A DNA stretch of 64,000 nt, taken from NCBI RefSeq assembly GCF_900176515.1, contig NZ_FWXV01000004.1, forward strand, positions 1 to 64,000. The letters are read 5' to 3'. A model generated the notes under the pieces. The model saw only the letters and a list, made by a program, of their open reading frames with translations, was not told where the DNA came from and ran no database searches. Both the position numbers and the translations under genes were made by a program. This DNA is from Kibdelosporangium aridum. Lineage in GTDB: Bacteria; Actinomycetota; Actinomycetes; Mycobacteriales; Pseudonocardiaceae. Shown here piece by piece: positions 62,086-64,000 of the stretch. Every line of letters begins with the position of its first letter. Within the stretch, counting starts at the first letter, position 1.

Positions 62086-63518
62086 TGGCCGTGGCCGGTC
62101 ATGGGCAGCGTGCGCGACGTACTGTCCTCGGTGCCGGGCTTGACGATCACGAATTGGCCCATCATGCCTTGGTCCTCGTGCTTGAGGATGTGGCAGTGGT
62201 ACATGTACGGCGTCTTCGGGTCGGTGTGCCTGCCGAACTCGACGGCGAGCCGGACCTTCGTCTTCCCCGGCACGAACACCGTGTCCTTCGGCCCGCGCAT
62301 GTACTCCGGTGGCGCTTCGCCGTCGATGTCGAGCACCCGGAAAGCCACCTCGTGGATGTGGAAGTTGTGCGCGAACGTCGTGTTGTTCAGCTCCCAGATC
62401 TCGTGCGCGCCTGCGGCGACGACCTCGTCGACGCGGGTCATGTCCATGTCGCGGCCGTTGATGTTCGAGCCGCCGAGTTTGAACGTCCTGGTTTTCGTCG
62501 GTTGACTGGCTGGTGTGGGGGAGGCGAGCTTGGTGGGCAGTTCCGGTGACGGTGTGAGTTGCCCAGCGGCCGTGAACTTGATCAGGTCGAAGTCGCCGCT
62601 TTCGACGTCCGAGTCGCCTTCGAAGCTCTTCAGCAGCGCCTGCTCGCCCGGCTGGAACCCGGCCACGAACTCGACCCGTTCACCCGGGCTGATCCGGAAC
62701 CGTTGGGCCGCGACGGGTTTCTCCAGCAGGCCACCGTCGCCGGCGACGACGTGGAACGTGCGGTCGTCGGCGAACCCGATGTTGTAGACGTGCGCGTTCG
62801 ATCCGTTGAGCACCCGGAACCGGACGCGTTGACTCGTCACTTGGAAGAACGGGTCATACGTCCCGTTGACCAGAATCTGGTCGCCGAGTATGCCGAACGT
62901 CCCGCCGGACTTCTCATCGAGCCGACCGTCAGGAGTGAACTTCTTGTCCTGGATGATCAACGGAATGTCGTCCGTGCCGTAAGTCCTGGGCAATGCGACG
63001 TCATCGTCGATCAGGAACATCCCAGCCAGTCCACGGTAGACGTGCCGAGCGGTCTGACCGTGCGGATGCGGGTGGTACCACGTCGTCGCCGCGGGCTGAT
63101 CCACTGTCCATTCAGGACTCCAGGTCTGTCCGGACTGGATCATCTGGTGCGGGCCGCCGTCCATGGCCGCAGGCAGCCGCATGCCATGCCAGTGCAGGGT
63201 GCTGGCCTCGTTGAGCGAGTTGGTCACGGCCATCGCCACCCGGTCGCCGCGCTTGGCACGCAACGTCGGGCCCAGGTAGTCGCCGTTGATGCCCCAAGTG
63301 CTGGTGGGTTTGCCCGGGAGCAGCTCGGCTGTTCCTTCCTGCAGCCGCAATCCGAACCGCTTGACCCCGTCCGGCCCGGGCGCCGGGTCAAGGACAGGCG
63401 GGATGTGCAGCGGGTTCGTGAACGCCAGTGCACCCGCATTGCCTTGCACACCTTCACATCCGGTGAGCGTGAGCGCCGCTGCGAGTGCGGTGAGGATCAG
63501 GAAGCTGCGTCGTCTCAT
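62082..63518 (-). CDS. Secreted multicopper oxidase (CotA/SufI-like)
   Basis: The 478-residue protein has a lipoprotein-like signal (RRRSFLILTALAAALTLTGC, Cys near 21). It carries all four copper motifs: LHWHGMRL, WYHPHPHGQTA, AHNFHIHEVAFRVL and YHCHILKHEDQGMMGQF, i.e. the HxH pairs of the type 2/3 cluster and the His-Cys-His of type 1 with an axial Met. It oxidises phenols, metals or siderophore catechols with reduction of O2 to water, outside the membrane. The ATG at 63518 directly precedes the signal. Confidence 0.92.
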   Translation of the reverse strand: MRRRSFLILTALAAALTLTGCEGVQGNAGALAFTNPLHIPPVLDPAPGPDGVKRFGLRLQEGTAELLPGKPTSTWGINGDYLGPTLRAKRGDRVAMAVTNSLNEASTLHWHGMRLPAAMDGGPHQMIQSGQTWSPEWTVDQPAATTWYHPHPHGQTARHVYRGLAGMFLIDDDVALPRTYGTDDIPLIIQDKKFTPDGRLDEKSGGTFGILGDQILVNGTYDPFFQVTSQRVRFRVLNGSNAHVYNIGFADDRTFHVVAGDGGLLEKPVAAQRFRISPGERVEFVAGFQPGEQALLKSFEGDSDVESGDFDLIKFTAAGQLTPSPELPTKLASPTPASQPTKTRTFKLGGSNINGRDMDMTRVDEVVAAGAHEIWELNNTTFAHNFHIHEVAFRVLDIDGEAPPEYMRGPKDTVFVPGKTKVRLAVEFGRHTDPKTPYMYHCHILKHEDQGMMGQFVIVKPGTEDSTSRTLPMTGHGH

Positions 63519-63675
63519 GCCATCAAATCGTGCTTCGGAAGCCGTCACGGCACATCGGCCCGCAACGGCAACTTGGCGTACAACTCACGCAGTAGCGTCA
63601 TCCCCAGGCGGTATACGCGGGTTGTCGTCCGTGGGCTGACGCGGTGACCGGGCCTGCATCGGCAGGGTTGTCCTC

Positions 63676-64000
63676 ATGAAGCGATTACTGGTTCTTGTTG
63701 GTCTTCTGCTCGCGATCGCCCCGACGGCTGAGGCGTCCGAGCCCCAGAACGTGGACGTGTCGGTGACGCCAGCTGGGTTCGAGGCGCCGCGCGCGATACG
63801 AGCAGGTGCGGTGACGTTCCGAGTGAGGTCGTCCGATCCGGAAGGTGCGTGGCTCGGGTTGGTACAACCGCGAGTGCCCTTGCGGCGGTATCTCGATGAT
63901 CTTGAGCGCGCGATGGGTGACGACCCCGTCGAAGGCGGTAAGGACGTGTTGCGGGACGCCGAAATGCTGGGCGGAGTCGCCGTTGCCGCGGTCCCGGCCT
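63676..64000 (+). CDS. Exported protein of unknown function, truncated by the window edge
   Basis: The open frame from the ATG runs without a stop to the end. It begins with a signal peptide (MKRLLVLVGLLLAIAPTAEA) and continues VDVSVTPAGFEAPRAIRAG, then AVTFRVRSSDPEGAWLGLVQ, a beta-sandwich-like, cupredoxin- or DUF-type exported domain. No clear ribosome site precedes it; the leader reads ggttgtcctc. It is divergent from the multicopper oxidase across 157 bases, which may hold shared regulation. Confidence 0.7.
   Translation, partial: MKRLLVLVGLLLAIAPTAEASEPQNVDVSVTPAGFEAPRAIRAGAVTFRVRSSDPEGAWLGLVQPRVPLRRYLDDLERAMGDDPVEGGKDVLRDAEMLGGVAVAAVPA

Overview
The window is high-GC actinomycete chromosome, most likely Pseudonocardiales (Amycolatopsis/Kibdelosporangium-like). 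Evidence: strong G/C bias at third codon positions, many GTG and a TTG start, an actinobacterial integration host factor (mihF), mycothiol-type TIGR03084/TIGR03086 proteins, DUF3558/DUF4232-type lipoproteins, two DesK/NarL-type two-component pairs and many 4-nt start/stop overlaps. The genus is an inference. I see no rRNA, tRNA or CRISPR array.

Layout. 1-4500 is accessory: a frameshifted IS256 transposase tail, the first copy of a long-hairpin intergenic repeat, a secreted trypsin-like protease, an aldose-1-epimerase-like protein, a toxin-antitoxin-like pair (Phd/HicB-like antitoxin, HicA-like toxin), a DUF6188 protein and a 22-nt tandem repeat. 4500-9300: GNAT and XRE-cupin operon with a dyad at its start, a Tat-exported GH95-like glycosidase and an amidohydrolase. 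9500-13300: acyl-CoA dehydrogenase, PfkB kinase, citrate synthase. 13300-23700: a decayed photolyase gene, a NatAB-like ABC exporter, a glpD/TetR/alkyl-DHAP-synthase-like locus, three envelope proteins, a gamma-glutamylcyclotransferase-like protein and a divergent HxlR/quinone-reductase pair. 23700-24700 is a 1 kb repeat island.

24700-33200: Tat-exported metallophosphoesterase, PadR regulator, C39-like secreted protein, acyl-CoA ligase, mihF, then isochorismate synthase with a PhzF-family isomerase. 33200-39500: third long-hairpin repeat, two small ORFs overlapping head to head on opposite strands, a lipoprotein/MocR pair, a TIGR03086 protein, a membrane protein, a PucR-type regulator and an ISAs1 transposase remnant. 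39500-46400: substrate-binding/VWA protein, FadD-type ligase, asparaginase, GDSL esterase, SDR.

46500-49500 is a four-gene cassette of ABC ATPase, permease, histidine kinase and response regulator. 49500-58800 looks like one catabolic unit: a FadR-type regulator with a dyad operator, a five-gene dipeptide-type importer, an aldehyde dehydrogenase broken by one missing base, an SDR and an amidase, all overlapping or closely spaced. This suggests uptake, amide hydrolysis and oxidation of a small amide-bonded compound. 58700-64000 holds a DUF998 membrane protein, a second two-component pair, a TIGR03084 protein, a secreted multicopper oxidase and the start of an exported protein cut by the window edge.

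The most unusual material is non-coding: a three-copy long-hairpin repeat family with a detachable end module, a degenerate tandem array inside one copy, two near-identical terminator hairpins with a conserved apical loop, and an exact-period 22-nt repeat.
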